Assembly: GCF_001854805.1 (NCBI RefSeq)
Contig: NZ_MBLO01000005.1
Location: forward strand, 1 to 64,000
Reading direction: 5' to 3'
Origin: Pseudofrankia coriaricola
GTDB taxonomy: Bacteria > Actinomycetota > Actinomycetes > Frankiales > Frankiaceae
DNA length: 64,000 nucleotides
Position 1 is the stretch's first letter. Every line of letters starts with the position of its first letter. Under the pieces are notes generated by a model. The model did not search any database. It was not told the DNA's origin and worked only from the letters and a program-made list of their open reading frames with translations. Made by a program: the position numbers and the translations under genes. Below, one piece after another: positions 63,514-64,000 of this stretch.

Positions 63514-64000
63514 CTATGCAACTTTGGTTTCGATTGAGCGTGGCCCACGAAGACGCTCATCATCGACGGTCAACAGGTTGCCGCTCTTGGTGGAGGCGAA
63601 GCCGCACTGCGGGCTGATCGCCAGTTGCTCGAGTGGCACGTACTGAACGGCCTCGTCGATCCGCCGGCGCAGATCGTCGATGGACTCCAGCCGCGGGTCC
63701 TTCGAGGACACGAGGCCCAGCACCACGGTCTTGCCCGGCACGAACCGCAACGGCTCGAACCCCCGGACCGGTCAGTGTCGTACTCCAGCAGGAAGCGATC
63801 GACCTCGACCTCGCCGAACACCCGCTCCGCGATCGGCTCGTAGCCGCCCTTCGCGGCCCATGCGCTGCGCATGTTCCCGTGGCAGAAGTGCATGGCGACC
63901 GTGACGTCGGGATTCTTCTCCCGGGCTGCCCGGATCAGCAAGTTGTCGGTATTGATCGTCCGCGTCATGTTGCCCGCCAGGTCGGTGACCCGGCGGAGCT
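63514..64000 (-). pseudogene. MetE-like methyltransferase, 5' end off window, frameshifted
   Basis: Two frames give one protein. The upstream part, INTDNLLIRAAREKNPDV then VAMHFCHGNMRSAW and FLLEYDTDRSG, runs to about 63760. The rest, GFEPLRFVPGKTVVLGLVSS ... LAISPQCGFASTKSGNLL, is in another frame. The switch is at a run of five C (63759-63763 on the plus strand), so it is either a true indel or a sequencing error. Zinc ligands His-x-Cys and the last Cys are kept. It belongs to the methionine-synthase family; a methyl-THF-consuming step would suit the demethylase island. Confidence 0.75.

Overview
The window is very GC-rich DNA with dense coding on both strands. GTG starts are frequent, as are 4-8 bp start/stop overlaps (ATGA, GTGA). 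Several families depend on coenzyme F420 or are typical of actinomycetes: an LLM flavin oxidoreductase, a Ddn-type nitroreductase, a PPOX-class enzyme, and CsoR and BlaI-type sites. This points to an actinomycete with a large catabolic repertoire. A Frankia-like or mycobacterial-type genome is plausible, but the species cannot be fixed from the sequence. No rRNA, complete tRNA, CRISPR array or recognisable transposase was seen.

Region 1 (about 1-15.6 kb) is a copper and envelope-stress region. It holds a BlaI/M56 sensor pair, a copper-type P1B ATPase with a CsoR-like operator, a two-gene ABC exporter, a methionine-rich multicopper oxidase and small membrane proteins. Broken genes are interspersed: half an MFS transporter, the C-terminus of an NlpC/P60 peptidase, a 5'-less methyltransferase and a kdpD remnant. 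It ends with a MerR-like regulator divergent from a Clp N-domain protein. A shared bipartite motif (GTAGTACTAG-N7-AGTAGAA) links two promoters here.

Region 2 (15.8-38 kb) is a catabolic cluster. It contains an epoxide hydrolase, haloalkane dehalogenase, NmrA/PPOX pair with divergent HxlR regulator, two divergent EthD-like paralogues, an LLM oxidoreductase and a MarR regulator. A five-gene operon follows (Rieske oxygenase, 113-residue partner, amidohydrolase, SDR, CMD-like protein), then an epimerase, malate synthase G, SDR, aldehyde dehydrogenase, Ddn-type reductase, P450 and a CoA-transferase/amidohydrolase pair. A palindromic motif, CAAG-N2-CTTGATA, recurs in three promoters around the MarR gene.

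Region 3 (38-50.7 kb) is built around an AraC regulator and an approximately 82-bp repeat. The repeat occurs four times, each copy upstream of and co-oriented with a different transcription unit. The central unit is FAH hydrolase, E1-alpha, E1-beta, stand-alone lipoyl domain, Rieske oxygenase, FAD dehydrogenase and 2Fe-2S ferredoxin. This is an unusual mixture of 2-oxoacid dehydrogenase parts and ring-oxidation enzymes with no E2 core or E3.

Region 4 (50.9-64 kb) starts with a partly decayed operon: FAH remnant, VOC, alpha/beta hydrolase, split GlcG, MetE-like. It continues into a C1 island with three LigM/DesA/Dmt-like (GcvT-fold) tetrahydrofolate-dependent demethylase homologues, PurU, FolD, a FolP paralogue, a LacI regulator with twin operators, and a frameshifted MetE-like gene running off the right edge. 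Together these look like a THF-dependent O-demethylation system with oxidation of the released C1 unit to formate. The many gene fragments across the window indicate active rearrangement and gene decay.
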